NCBI GenBank assembly: GCA_002381765.1
Contig: DFXX01000057.1
Coordinates: forward strand, 21,186 to 63,655
Reading direction: 5' to 3'
DNA: 42,470 bases
Source of the DNA: Bacteriovoracaceae bacterium UBA4097
GTDB taxonomy: Bacteria; Bdellovibrionota; Bacteriovoracia; Bacteriovoracales; Bacteriovoracaceae
In this document: positions 23,978 to 33,361 of the stretch, piece after piece
Layout: each line of letters begins with the position of its first letter
How positions within the stretch are numbered: position 1 is the first letter of the stretch
Position numbers and translations under genes: made by a program
The notes under the pieces: generated by a model
Databases searched by the model: none
Told to the model about the DNA's origin: nothing
What the model saw: only the letters and a program-made list of their open reading frames with translations

Positions 23978-24719
23978 TATCAGGAATCTCTACTTCGACT
24001 AATAATGGTAAGTGATCTGAGAGTTTTTTCCAGTGCTTATCCCTTAGAGCATTGGCGCTAATGGGAGTCATTCGGTGAACATAGACTCGATCCAGGGAAA
24101 GGATTGGATAGACCGATGGAAACGTCGCCGGATATTTTCCATGAAGTGACTTAAAGACTTCCGCTGCACCTAAAGATTTTTCTAGTCTGGGAGAGATCTT
24201 CTTATTCCAATCATTGAAGTCTCCAACTAAAATCCAAGGGAGCTTGTCTTCGGCCTGCATATGTTCAATAAGCACTCCGGCCTGATGATCTCTTCCCGTC
24301 TGGGTGAGATCCAGATGGGTATTGGCGAGAAGTAATTCTTGTCCTGTGCCAGGTATTTGAACCTTGGCCTTCAAGAGGCCACGATGCTCAAAGCGATTGG
24401 TTGAAATTTTATGATTTGACCAGTCTACAATCGGAAATTTACTGAGAATAGCATTACCGTGGTGACCTTCTGGATAGATGGCATTCTTTCCATAGGCAAA
24501 ATGTGGCCATACCGTATCTGCTAGATATTCAAATTGAATCGCTGTTTCCCAGTCCGGGATTTTACATTTTTTATCATCATGATGCCCAAGGACTTCCTGG
24601 AGAAAAAGAATGTCTGCATTCATATCACGAAGGGCGTTTCTAATTCCATCTAGGATAAAGTCTCTATTTGTAATAGAGAAGCCTTTATGAATATTGTAAG
24701 AGAGGATGCGAATTTTCAT
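23970..24719 (-). CDS. Endonuclease/exonuclease/phosphatase family protein (YbhP-like)
   Basis: A 249-residue EEP protein. Motifs: 'RILSYNIHKG' (Asn), 'DILFLQEV' (Glu), 'HGNAILSKFPI', 'ANTHLDLTQTGR', 'VGDFNDW' (Asp/Asn), 'LDRVYV' and the C-terminal 'SDHLPL' His. All catalytic residues for metal-dependent phosphodiester cleavage are present. It stands 1 nt after the cardiolipin synthase gene; in E. coli the pair is ybhP-ybhO(clsB), so it is likely a lipid or phosphodiester phosphatase rather than a DNase. Confidence 0.9.
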   Translation of the reverse strand: MKIRILSYNIHKGFSITNRDFILDGIRNALRDMNADILFLQEVLGHHDDKKCKIPDWETAIQFEYLADTVWPHFAYGKNAIYPEGHHGNAILSKFPIVDWSNHKISTNRFEHRGLLKAKVQIPGTGQELLLANTHLDLTQTGRDHQAGVLIEHMQAEDKLPWILVGDFNDWNKKISPRLEKSLGAAEVFKSLHGKYPATFPSVYPILSLDRVYVHRMTPISANALRDKHWKKLSDHLPLLVEVEIPDIN

Positions 24720-24720
24720 A

Positions 24721-25863
24721 TTAAAACCAATATTTAAAAATGAAGAAGAGCCTACAGAGAAAGCGATCCAGCAGTGGTCTTCTATTTAACTTTTCTTGTG
24801 AGATAGAGTTCTCTTCGCTTATAGACTTTAAGAACTCTTCTTCAATTAACTTTACATTCTTCTCGTCTTCAATAACCAGGTCAACCTCAAGATCATGCAT
24901 AAAACTTCGATGATTGAGATTGGTTGATCCTATTGTGGTCCAATTATCGATAATATAGTTCTTAGCATGGAGCACAGTATCAGTATAATGATACACTTTC
25001 ACGCCCTTATTCAAAAGGTAGCCGTAATAAAAATATTGTAATGTACGAAATAACTTTACGTCATTTTTATGGGCAATGAGAATCCGAACATCTACGCCAC
25101 GCTTGGCCGCAGTACCAAGTGATCTGATAAGTTTTCTCTTAGGTATGAAATAGGGCGTTGTAAGCCAAATTTTCTGTTGGGATTTCTTAATCCTCTCTTG
25201 AAAGTCTTTTTGTTGAAAATGCCTCATGAAGACAGTGTGATTCAACCGTAAGGGGAACTTCTTCCAGCTTATTTTGGCCAAACTTTTGGTTTGTTTTTTA
25301 TAGCGATAGTAATCTCTGAGCTTCCAGATTTTCTTGAAGTTCAGTACTGCAAATCGAACTTTATTCCCTGTGACTCTGACTCCCATATCCTTCCAGGGAA
25401 GATCGTGATGAAAACGGGTATGCACGGCCGTAACATTGTAGCTACCGGTGTAGAGAATGTTTCCATCGATGATAAAGATCTTTCGATGATTCCTCTTATT
25501 AAGTCTTATGACTCGCGTACTGAAAATCTGAAGCTTCCTCCAGGGAGTTAATTTACCATAATAGGGATGATAAAAGGGGAGAGGATTGTACATCTTAACG
25601 GTGATTCCCTTACGGGAGAAAACGGCATGTAGTTTACTAGAGAAGTCATGACTACCTACTCCGTCCACCACGATCTGAACTTTCACCCCACGCTCATGAG
25701 CAGCTATCAAGTGAGCTGCTAGCTTTCTGCCTAAGATGTCATCTCGATAAAGATATACCTCTACGGATATAAATTCTTTGGCCTCATCGATGTCTTTAAG
25801 TAATCGCTCAAAGAAGAGGTCACCACTGAAGAAGACTTCTTCCTGATCCCAAGTCGTTAACAT
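24721..25863 (-). CDS. Cardiolipin synthase, ClsB-type phospholipase-D family
   Basis: A 380-residue PLD protein with two HKD motifs: His126-Lys128-Asp133 (HRKIFIIDG) and His299-Lys301-Asp306 (HAKNYIIDN), the second followed by 'GSTNLNHRS'. Length and the absence of N-terminal TM helices fit ClsB rather than ClsA. It makes cardiolipin from phosphatidylglycerol (or PE). Coupled with the YbhP-like gene downstream. It is divergent from pilT with 126 nt between the starts. Confidence 0.88.
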   Translation of the reverse strand: MLTTWDQEEVFFSGDLFFERLLKDIDEAKEFISVEVYLYRDDILGRKLAAHLIAAHERGVKVQIVVDGVGSHDFSSKLHAVFSRKGITVKMYNPLPFYHPYYGKLTPWRKLQIFSTRVIRLNKRNHRKIFIIDGNILYTGSYNVTAVHTRFHHDLPWKDMGVRVTGNKVRFAVLNFKKIWKLRDYYRYKKQTKSLAKISWKKFPLRLNHTVFMRHFQQKDFQERIKKSQQKIWLTTPYFIPKRKLIRSLGTAAKRGVDVRILIAHKNDVKLFRTLQYFYYGYLLNKGVKVYHYTDTVLHAKNYIIDNWTTIGSTNLNHRSFMHDLEVDLVIEDEKNVKLIEEEFLKSISEENSISQEKLNRRPLLDRFLCRLFFIFKYWF

Positions 25864-25964
25864 AGTAGTCCTTCTCGGATAAAGCCTTGATAAGTAAAGT
25901 TGACAAGAGTAGGCAGTCTTTAAAAATAAGACTTAAGCTCAACTAAGTATTTACGATAAGTGTT

Positions 25965-25970
25965 TATAAT
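25965..25970 (+). promoter_or_regulatory. Possible pilT -10 element
   Basis: TATAAT 20 nt before the pilT ATG, in the 126-nt divergent region with clsB. No good -35 is seen 16-18 bp upstream. The reading frame is open through it, which would otherwise extend PilT by 10 residues. Confidence 0.35.
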
Positions 25971-25989
25971 TAAACTAGAAAGTAACAAA

Positions 25990-27090
25990 ATGGCATTAAG
26001 CAAAGAAGTATTTTTAAACCTTGTGAGATCCGCTTCACTCTCAGGTGTAAGTGATATCCATCTTCGAACAGATGAGAAGCCTTGTTTTCGAATCAAAGGC
26101 GATTTGGTTCTAGTTAAAACCGATCCTCTTACCAATGATGACTTGAAGATGATCTGTGGGATCATGTTTAAAGACCGTGATGTACTGGAGAAGCTAGATA
26201 CCTTGACTGAATTCGATGGCTCTTTCTCTCTGCCTAAAGTTTGCCGGGTTCGTTACAATCTTATGCGGTATCAAGGGAAACTCGGACTCATCTTGCGTCT
26301 GATTAGTGAAAGAGTTCCCACAACCGAAGATTTGAAATTACCAGCTGTTATCAATAAAATTGCCGACGCCAATGCCGGTTTGGTTCTGGTAACAGGAGCA
26401 ACGGGATCCGGGAAAAGTTCTACTCTCGCGGCCATGATCAATCATATCAATAGAACTTCGGCAGTTCATATTCTAACTTTAGAAGATCCAGTTGAATTTA
26501 TTCATACTCCAATCAAGGCGAGAATCACGCAGAGAGAGATCGGTCAAGATACTGCAGACTTCAGTTCCGCATTAAGGTCTGCTTTAAGACAAGATCCAGA
26601 TATCATCTTAATCGGTGAGATGAGAGACGCAGAAACGGTTTCAATTGCCCTCAAAGCAGCTGAAACAGGACATCTCGTGTTTGGAACTGTTCATACCACC
26701 GATGCCCTTAGTACCATTGGACGAGTCATTTCGATGTTTCCTCCTGATGAGCAAAATGTCGTGAGAACCCGTATTGCCGATAATCTTCACGCCACCATTT
26801 CTCAAAGAATACTAAAAACAGCCGATGAAAAAGGAAGGGTCGTTGCTCAGGAGATTATGATAAATAATCCTGGTATTAGAGAAGCAATAATGGATCCTCA
26901 AAGAACCAAAGAGATTTATACCTATATTGAAAAAGGTAAAAACACCTCTGGGGCACAAAGCTTTGATCAACATCTCACTATACTCTTTAGAGAAGGTCTC
27001 ATCGCCAAAGAAGAAGCCATCAGAAACGCAACTTCTCCGGAAGATTTTGAGCGGAATCTTATGTTTAGTGATTCCGGTAAAGATGACTAG
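25990..27090 (+). CDS. pilT: Type IV pilus retraction ATPase, PilT family
   Basis: A 366-residue PilT/PilU ATPase. 'GVSDIHLRTDEKPCFRI' is the N-terminal PilT domain; Walker A GATGSGKS lies at about 136-143; the Asp box/Walker B 'DPDIILIGEMRDAET' and His box 'GHLVFGTVHTTDA' follow; the C-terminus is 'EEAIRNATSPEDFE'. It drives retraction of type IV pili at the inner membrane, needed for twitching and, in predators, for prey attachment. I used ATG 25990, the conserved start (MALSKEVFLNLV), although the frame is open to 25960. Confidence 0.95.
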   Translation: MALSKEVFLNLVRSASLSGVSDIHLRTDEKPCFRIKGDLVLVKTDPLTNDDLKMICGIMFKDRDVLEKLDTLTEFDGSFSLPKVCRVRYNLMRYQGKLGLILRLISERVPTTEDLKLPAVINKIADANAGLVLVTGATGSGKSSTLAAMINHINRTSAVHILTLEDPVEFIHTPIKARITQREIGQDTADFSSALRSALRQDPDIILIGEMRDAETVSIALKAAETGHLVFGTVHTTDALSTIGRVISMFPPDEQNVVRTRIADNLHATISQRILKTADEKGRVVAQEIMINNPGIREAIMDPQRTKEIYTYIEKGKNTSGAQSFDQHLTILFREGLIAKEEAIRNATSPEDFERNLMFSDSGKDD

Positions 27091-27139
27091 TTGCGAGCCT
27101 TTATCCCTCTTGCTATGATGGGTTTCATCGAGGTCATTT

Positions 27140-29206
27140 ATGAAGCTATCCTTTCGTCACTATTACTTTCGGTGGACTAAAAATCTATTTTTTTTAGTCC
27201 TGATTGTTCTCGCCATGATGTCTCTTGCTCGTGGAACCTTTGCTTTCATATTTGGGGATATTGCCAATCTCACAAATAATTTAAAAGTCGTAGGACAGGC
27301 CATGTTCCTGGGTATGAGATATGATCTTATGCCATTGGCCTATATAAATGTTGTTCCATTTCTACTTTTGAATTTAGCTTATTTTTTTCCTGGTAAGTTT
27401 ACCATTAGATTTACTCGTTTTTTGATCGTGACGATTTTATGCTTGGGTTACTTTGGTCTCGGTTGGATTTATGTTTTTGATTATGGTTTCTATTCTTTTT
27501 TTCAAGATCATTTAAACGTACTCTTCTTCGGTTTTTTTGAAGATGATACTATTGCGCTAATTATTTCTATTTGGAAAAACTATAATGCTCCATTGTGGTT
27601 AGCTGTAATTCTCTTTCTTCATTTTGGATTCTATCGTTTTACAAAGTTTCTTTTCTCTCCCTTCGAATTTGACCTCAAGGTAAGAAGATTTGATTGGAAG
27701 ATGCCCATCATATTCCTATTTGGTCTAGTCATAGTCGCCTTTGCAGGAAGAGGTAACTTTACCCGCTTACCTCTCTCCATTGAGGACGCTCATATTAGTT
27801 CAAATGAGTTTATCAACAAACTTTCCATAAATGGTGCCATCAGTTTAAACCGTGCACTTAAAATTCGTAAGACCTTTGGAAAGGGTGGCTATGATTATTT
27901 AAAACAGTATGGCTTTGTTGATTGGAAGGAGGCCTACCAATTGGCCTTTCAGAGAACTCCCCAAAATACTTCTCTGATTAAAGCATTAAAGCATAAAACG
28001 TCTTATAATTCTGCACTAGAGGAGAGACCGCCCCATGTCGTTTTAGTCGTGATGGAGAGTTTTGGTACTTATTGGAATTCCTTTGATGATAAAGACTTCA
28101 ATATCTTGGGAGACCTTAAGGATCACTTTAAAGAAGACATTCTTTTTAAGAACTTTCTTCCTGCTGAAAATGGTACCATTGGGAGTGTTGTCTCCATTGC
28201 CACTTCTCAAGTCATCAGGCCGGGGGCAAGATTTCTATCAGAATCAGAGTTCATGAGAACTACTCTGAGTTCTAGCGGGCATTTGCCTTATAAAGAACAG
28301 GGCTATGACACACATTTTATGTATGGTGGAAAGCTCGGATGGAGAGATCTAGGAAAGTACCTTCAAGCTCAGAAATATGATCAACTCTGGGGAGCCGATG
28401 AGATCAAAGAAGCTATGCCTGAACTTAATAATATAAGTACTAAAGATCTTGGGAATGAATGGGGAATCTTTGATGAGTATCTTTACGCTTTTCTTGAAGA
28501 AAGACTTCGAACAGCGACTAGACCTCAATTTATTATGGTTCTCACTACATCCAACCATCCTCCTTTTGAAGTGCCTTCAACCTATGAGCATCAGAAGCTT
28601 GAACTCAGTGAGAAAATTAAAGAGAAGATCACTGCCAGCGAAGATATCGCTCATAAACGTTTCTCCGCACTTCAGTATGGAAATCAAAAAATGGCTGAGT
28701 TCTTAAACCGCATGAAGGCATCTTCTCTCAAGGACAAGGTCGTAGTTGCTCTTACTGGTGATCATAGTTACTGGATTGCTAGGGGAGTAGGATTAGAAGA
28801 AGAGTTCAAAAGGTATGCGGTACCTTTTTACATTTCAATTCCTGAAGAGCTAAAACCTGCGAAGTATGATCTCAATAGATTTGGATCGCATGAAGATATT
28901 TTTCCCACACTTTATCACCTGACTCTTTCTAATCAGGAATACCTAAAGCTTGGTGAGAACATGCTAGGAGAAGACTCCATTGCTACGAATAGTACTGGGT
29001 TAGTGGCAAATAAGCACGGAGCTTTTCATCATGACAAATATTGGAGATGGAAAGATCTTGGGGAGCAAATTCTGGAGCCCTCGGAAGAGACTAAGGAGTT
29101 GAAGGCCCTTAAGGTTTACCATAAGGCCCTCATTAGTATTACAGATCTTTATCTGAAGGAAGAAAAGAAGCATACGCAGTCTGCCGAAGATAGTGATCAG
29201 CGATAA
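27140..29206 (+). CDS. LTA-synthase-like sulfatase-fold phosphoglycerol transferase
   Basis: A 688-residue membrane enzyme. About five helices lie in residues 15-205, then an outside sulfatase-fold domain: 'VVLVVMESFGTYW' with metal Glu306, 'PAENGTIGSV' with Thr346 as the expected nucleophile, 'SNHPPF', and 'VVVALTGDHSYWI' with the metal Asp/His. This is the LtaS/OpgB family, which transfers phosphoglycerol or phosphoethanolamine groups; in a Gram-negative the acceptor is likely a glycan or lipid A-type molecule. GAGG lies 7-8 nt before the ATG. The 3' end overlaps the convergent aroC by 68 nt. Confidence 0.85.
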   Translation: MKLSFRHYYFRWTKNLFFLVLIVLAMMSLARGTFAFIFGDIANLTNNLKVVGQAMFLGMRYDLMPLAYINVVPFLLLNLAYFFPGKFTIRFTRFLIVTILCLGYFGLGWIYVFDYGFYSFFQDHLNVLFFGFFEDDTIALIISIWKNYNAPLWLAVILFLHFGFYRFTKFLFSPFEFDLKVRRFDWKMPIIFLFGLVIVAFAGRGNFTRLPLSIEDAHISSNEFINKLSINGAISLNRALKIRKTFGKGGYDYLKQYGFVDWKEAYQLAFQRTPQNTSLIKALKHKTSYNSALEERPPHVVLVVMESFGTYWNSFDDKDFNILGDLKDHFKEDILFKNFLPAENGTIGSVVSIATSQVIRPGARFLSESEFMRTTLSSSGHLPYKEQGYDTHFMYGGKLGWRDLGKYLQAQKYDQLWGADEIKEAMPELNNISTKDLGNEWGIFDEYLYAFLEERLRTATRPQFIMVLTTSNHPPFEVPSTYEHQKLELSEKIKEKITASEDIAHKRFSALQYGNQKMAEFLNRMKASSLKDKVVVALTGDHSYWIARGVGLEEEFKRYAVPFYISIPEELKPAKYDLNRFGSHEDIFPTLYHLTLSNQEYLKLGENMLGEDSIATNSTGLVANKHGAFHHDKYWRWKDLGEQILEPSEETKELKALKVYHKALISITDLYLKEEKKHTQSAEDSDQR

Positions 29207-30155
29207 CGATTTTTGCCATCGCTTCAACTACAGGAACCACTCTTGGCAGAATACAGGGATCGTGACGACCTTCTTTGGCATTTTTTCCTACAGTGGAAGG
29301 GGCCTTAAAAGCTAGCTTTAAAAAAACATCTTCCCCATTCGAAATCCCGCCTTCAATGCCTCCAAAATTTGAACTATTCGTAGATGTCTCTGAGCCGGGT
29401 CTAGTTGCTAGATCAAAGCCCGCACCTAGGCTAAAGCCTACGCAAGCAGGAATGGATAACATCGCCTTGGCGAGGTCGGCCTTGAGCTTATCAAAGACAG
29501 GCTCACCTAAACCCGGATGAAGCGACTTGATGGAAAGATTAATGATTCCACCTGCCGATTCTCCTTGGGTCTTACATTCTTTTAAAAAAGAAATTACGTC
29601 ATCTGAGGTTTTTTTATCCGGGATGTTAATTTCGCCACGAGGCACGCTATGATCTAAAGGCGGATGAGGTATTTTAAATTTTCCAACTTGCTCTATGTAA
29701 GCGTAGAAGCTTGCCTCGGATACAATTAGACCTGCGAAGTAGCCTGCAATAACTCTTGCTACAGTCTCTCTACCAGAGGCCCTACCACCTCCGCGATGAT
29801 CACGAATTCCGTATTTAAGGATAGTCGTGCGATCAGCATGACCTGGACGGTAATTATCTTTTAAGGCCGAATAGTCCTGACTGCGCTGAGAAGTGTTTCT
29901 TACAATCACAGTGATAGGGGTTCCGAGGGTTTTATCTTCAAAAATGCCGGAGAGTATCTCTGGGAGGTCATCTTCTTTTCTTCCCGTATGAACAGCATGC
30001 TGACCCGGAGCTCTTCTTTTAAGTTCTTGCTTAAGATCATTCAGGTTAATCGCTATGCCGGCCGGCATGCCATCGATAACAACACCTAAGGCTTCTCCGT
30101 GTGATTCTCCAAAGGTTGTCATTCTGAACATCGAACCAAAACTATTGCCAGGCAT
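29139..30155 (-). CDS. aroC: Chorismate synthase
   Basis: A 338-residue AroC that turns EPSP into chorismate, using reduced FMN. Signatures: 'GNSFGSMFRMTTFGESHGEALG' at the N-terminus, 'YRPGHADRTTILKYGIRDHRGGGRASGRETVARV' in the middle and 'FGGIEGGISNGEDV' later. A little shorter than the usual 350-390. It overlaps the lipB end by 14 nt, and its own end overlaps the LTA-like gene by 68 nt, so the last 22 codons are antisense to that gene. Confidence 0.96.
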   Translation of the reverse strand: MPGNSFGSMFRMTTFGESHGEALGVVIDGMPAGIAINLNDLKQELKRRAPGQHAVHTGRKEDDLPEILSGIFEDKTLGTPITVIVRNTSQRSQDYSALKDNYRPGHADRTTILKYGIRDHRGGGRASGRETVARVIAGYFAGLIVSEASFYAYIEQVGKFKIPHPPLDHSVPRGEINIPDKKTSDDVISFLKECKTQGESAGGIINLSIKSLHPGLGEPVFDKLKADLAKAMLSIPACVGFSLGAGFDLATRPGSETSTNSSNFGGIEGGISNGEDVFLKLAFKAPSTVGKNAKEGRHDPCILPRVVPVVEAMAKIVIADHYLRQTAYASFLPSDKDL

Positions 30156-30876
30156 GCTTAATCCTTTTTAAGAACTCGTCAGTAAACTTCTCAAGGGCAT
30201 CAGGTGGTAGGGTGCAAATTTCTTCTGCCGTGATATACACATTGGACGAGAGGCCACAGGGATTGATGCTTTCCAATGCTCTTTTCATTTCTTGATCAAT
30301 AAAAAGATTCAGGGCCATTCCGTGAAAGGTGGTGAGCTTCTCGATGGCTATACCCATGGAAGCGAGCTTTCGATTATCTTGCCAGAGTCCCAGAAGTTTC
30401 TTAGAGCGAGTTAATCCTTGGGCCCCCCAGTCATTTAGGACCTCTATCGCGAAATCGAATATTTCATCGGTCATGCGAGATAATGAAAGGCTGGAAGGAT
30501 TTAACTTTAAAATAGGATAAAAAATGAACTGACCAGGATGATGAAAGGTCAGACCCCCTCCACGCTCAATTTGATGTAAGGGATAAGGAAGTTCTCCTTT
30601 GTTGGTTGGATTAAATTCCACCAACTCAAAGCTTTCACCCTTTCTTGGTTTTTGGAGACCTCTTCCATTGGTGAGAACACGAGGGTGATTACAACAAATA
30701 AGAATTCTCTTTCTAGGATTTGAATCTAAAAGCGTAAGCGCGTGTCTTTGAAAAGCATGGGCTCCTGAGTAGTCCCAGTTCCATTTTTTAACGATGGTGG
30801 TGCGCTCATCAAGTTCAAAGAAGTTGTTCTCTGATAATCCAAAGCTTCTTAAATCGGTTTCCGGTAGAATACTCAT
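30142..30876 (-). CDS. lipB: Octanoyltransferase LipB
   Basis: A 244-residue LipB that moves octanoate from ACP to lipoyl-carrier proteins. Catalytic Cys207 (INPCGLS) and Lys170 (NRKLASMGI) are present. The usual RGGxxTYHGPGQ motif reads 'RGGGLTFHHPGQ', with His in place of the first Gly. Coupled to lipA upstream (4-nt overlap) and aroC downstream. Confidence 0.94.
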   Translation of the reverse strand: MSILPETDLRSFGLSENNFFELDERTTIVKKWNWDYSGAHAFQRHALTLLDSNPRKRILICCNHPRVLTNGRGLQKPRKGESFELVEFNPTNKGELPYPLHQIERGGGLTFHHPGQFIFYPILKLNPSSLSLSRMTDEIFDFAIEVLNDWGAQGLTRSKKLLGLWQDNRKLASMGIAIEKLTTFHGMALNLFIDQEMKRALESINPCGLSSNVYITAEEICTLPPDALEKFTDEFLKRIKHAWQ

Positions 30877-31778
30877 GGAGCTGGAGTGGCTTCCATGTAA
30901 TCAAGAAAGTCACCGGCCTTATATGAACTTCTAACGAGTGGACCAGAGGCCACAAACTTAAAGCCCATTTTAAGCGACATTCTTTTCAGCTCTTCAAACT
31001 CATCTGGAGTGTAGAATCTCTCGACATTAAGATGCCGCTTACTAGGTTGAAGATATTGACCAAAAGTCACGATATCAACTCCCACTTCTCGGAGGTCTTC
31101 CAGGGTCTCCTGAATTTCCTTCCAGCTCTCACCTAGGCCCACCATGATAGAGGTCTTGGTCTGAATCTCGGGATAGTTCTCTTTATAAAATTTAAGACAG
31201 CTTAAGGTCTTCTCATAGCCCGCGCGAGGATCTCTCACCGGATGTGTGAGTCTTTTAACCGTTTCGATATTCTGAGCGATGACAAAAGGCTTGGCCTTGG
31301 CCAAGGTATGCATATGTTCTGGAACTCCAGCAAAGTCGGGAATAAGGACTTCCACCTTTGTATCGGGATGATCTTGATTCACTCGCTTGATAACAGCTGC
31401 AAAGTGACCAGCACCATAGTCTGGTAAATCATCTCGATCAACACTGGTAATAACGATATAGCGCAGGCTCATTAGGCCTACCATTTTAGAAGTATTATCG
31501 ATCTCTTCAGGATTAAGAAAGCCCTTAGGATTTCCTGTCTTTACATGGCAGAATTTACAGGCCCTGGTACAGGTATCGCCCAATATCATCACTGTTGCAG
31601 TGCGAGCACTCCAACACTCTGAAATATTCGGGCATTTTGCTTCTTCGCAAACAGTGGAGAGACCCTTCTCTCGCATATTATTGCGAATGTCCTTAAAATC
31701 CTCTCCTTCAGGGAGACGAACTTTAAGCCACTCAGGTTTACGCTGGTATTTATCTTTATCAAAATATGTTACGGCCAT
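30873..31778 (-). CDS. lipA: Lipoyl synthase LipA
   Basis: A 301-residue radical-SAM enzyme that inserts sulfur into octanoyl groups. The auxiliary cluster is Cys44, Cys49 and Cys55 (CEEAKCPNISEC); the radical-SAM cluster is Cys70, Cys74 and Cys77 (CTRACKFC); and the C-terminal 'GPLVRSSYKAGD' has the conserved Ser. It leads lipA-lipB-aroC. Only a weak ribosome site is seen before the ATG; the 92 nt upstream contain no gene. Confidence 0.97.
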   Translation of the reverse strand: MAVTYFDKDKYQRKPEWLKVRLPEGEDFKDIRNNMREKGLSTVCEEAKCPNISECWSARTATVMILGDTCTRACKFCHVKTGNPKGFLNPEEIDNTSKMVGLMSLRYIVITSVDRDDLPDYGAGHFAAVIKRVNQDHPDTKVEVLIPDFAGVPEHMHTLAKAKPFVIAQNIETVKRLTHPVRDPRAGYEKTLSCLKFYKENYPEIQTKTSIMVGLGESWKEIQETLEDLREVGVDIVTFGQYLQPSKRHLNVERFYTPDEFEELKRMSLKMGFKFVASGPLVRSSYKAGDFLDYMEATPAP

Positions 31779-31870
31779 GGGGCATACTTATCACATTCAT
31801 AATGTTTTAGCCTAGAGGGCGTGGCCTATTGGGCAGCTTTTTTAGCAAACTTAAGTTATTGATTTCATTA

Positions 31871-32848
31871 CTAGAGTGGAATGAGAAAGCACTCAGCGAG
31901 ATTCACCTGAAGGAAAAGAGTACTTTCGGGCGTTAGGAGTGGAGAGTTTCTTCTTATTTTTACCTGAAAAGATTTATCACCTACTTCTACCGTAACTCTT
32001 TGTGAGAGTCCCTTTAAGTAGCTGTGCGTGACCTTGCCTTTGAGTCCACTGTCATTCAGGATGAAGGCATCTTCTGGTATCACGAGTATCCCTTCATCCT
32101 CAGCGAGAGTGCTGTGGGTATAAACTCCCCAGGGTGTCGTCCACTCTTTATCGATTTTCTTTATGGGAAGAAAGTTTTCATAACCCAGAAACTGCGCCAC
32201 AAAAAGATTTCGAGGATGGTTGATGAGTTCATAAGGAGTGCTCATCTGTTCAAACTTTCCAAAGTTCAAGAGCCCCACAGTATCAGAAAACCTCAAGGCT
32301 TCTTCCAGATTATGAGTGACCCAGAGAACAGAGATTTCCTGCCTTCTTAGATAAGAAAATAAGGAATTTAATATATCTGTTCTGGTATGAGGATCTAAGT
32401 GAGCAAAGGGCTCGTCCAGCAGCATTAGCGATGGTCGGTTTATAAGCTCCCCGGCCAGGAGAACTTTTTGTCTTTGTCCGGCAGATAATTGATTTAGATT
32501 TTGTCTCAGCTGGAAAGTAAATTCGAAAATATCCGCGAGATCTCTAGCGAGTTGAATTTTTTTTTCATCTTCAACTTCTGGACTAATTTTTTGAATCAGA
32601 AACTTTTGAACATTGATGTCGGGAAGGTTTTCCTGCTCCGAAAATAAACGAATCTCTCCTTGAGTTGTGAGCTCGCCCTTATCAGCATTAATTTTTTTGG
32701 CAATGATATTTATTAAAGTGGTTTTCCCGCTTCCGTTTGGACCCATAACGGCCATAATCATGCCTTCGGCGATTTCCAGATTAACTCCATGAAGACCTGC
32801 GATGCCACGCCCGTCGAAAACTTTTTTGATATCAGTAAGCCGTATCAT
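31871..32848 (-). CDS. ABC transporter ATP-binding protein with TOBE-like tail
   Basis: A 325-residue ATPase. Walker A 'GPNGSGKTTL', Q-loop, signature 'LSAGQRQKVLLAG', Walker B 'LMLLDEP', and 'THNLEEAL' switch. Residues 235-325 resemble the TOBE domain of MalK/PotA/ThiQ-type importers. No permease or binding protein is adjacent; instead the preceding gene, overlapped by 4 nt, is a YdcZ transporter, so the partner must lie elsewhere or the ATPase has another role. Confidence 0.9.
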   Translation of the reverse strand: MIRLTDIKKVFDGRGIAGLHGVNLEIAEGMIMAVMGPNGSGKTTLINIIAKKINADKGELTTQGEIRLFSEQENLPDINVQKFLIQKISPEVEDEKKIQLARDLADIFEFTFQLRQNLNQLSAGQRQKVLLAGELINRPSLMLLDEPFAHLDPHTRTDILNSLFSYLRRQEISVLWVTHNLEEALRFSDTVGLLNFGKFEQMSTPYELINHPRNLFVAQFLGYENFLPIKKIDKEWTTPWGVYTHSTLAEDEGILVIPEDAFILNDSGLKGKVTHSYLKGLSQRVTVEVGDKSFQVKIRRNSPLLTPESTLFLQVNLAECFLIPL

Positions 32849-33294
32849 GCGTTTTTTCTCACTACTAATAAAAGTCCGATAAAGAGCAGAATAATTCCCA
32901 TGATACGAGTAACTGAGACTTGATTAACGGGAATTCCCAAAAGACCATAGTGATCGATGAAGACCGACATTAGTAACTGGCCGGTCACAAATGCCGCGAT
33001 CATGGTTGTTGCTCCCATTTTAGGAATGAGAAAAATAGATGACCCCACAAAGAGAGCTCCCAGAACTCCACCAATAAAAAAATGGGGAGGAGCGGAAGAG
33101 AGGCGTTTTAATTCAGTGATGGGAAGACCTTTTATGATAACCATAATGCCTAATGCCAGAGTACCTATGGAAAAGGAGATGAGGGCACCAAGATAGGGAT
33201 GCCTCACTAAGCGAGTAAGCTCCGCATTGATGGAAGCCTGTATGGGCATCATGGAGCCGATGATAATGGCAATCAGTATGTAGACGAAGATCAT
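32845..33294 (-). CDS. YdcZ/DMT (DUF606) family small transporter
   Basis: A 149-residue integral membrane protein with about five helices. 'GSMMPIQASINAEL' and 'GALFVGSSIFLIPKMGATTMIAAFVTGQLLMSVFIDHYG' are the DUF606 (YdcZ) marks of the drug/metabolite transporter superfamily. I chose the ATG at 33294 because GAGG lies 7 nt before it, although a TTG is open ten codons upstream. Divergent from oxyR (67 nt between starts) and coupled to an ABC ATPase. Confidence 0.88.
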   Translation of the reverse strand: MIFVYILIAIIIGSMMPIQASINAELTRLVRHPYLGALISFSIGTLALGIMVIIKGLPITELKRLSSAPPHFFIGGVLGALFVGSSIFLIPKMGATTMIAAFVTGQLLMSVFIDHYGLLGIPVNQVSVTRIMGIILLFIGLLLVVRKNA

Positions 33295-33361
33295 GTTCGA
33301 CCTCAGAGTGAATATATGGTTCAATTAAGAGTATAAAGACTCATCCTTTAAAGGACAATCA

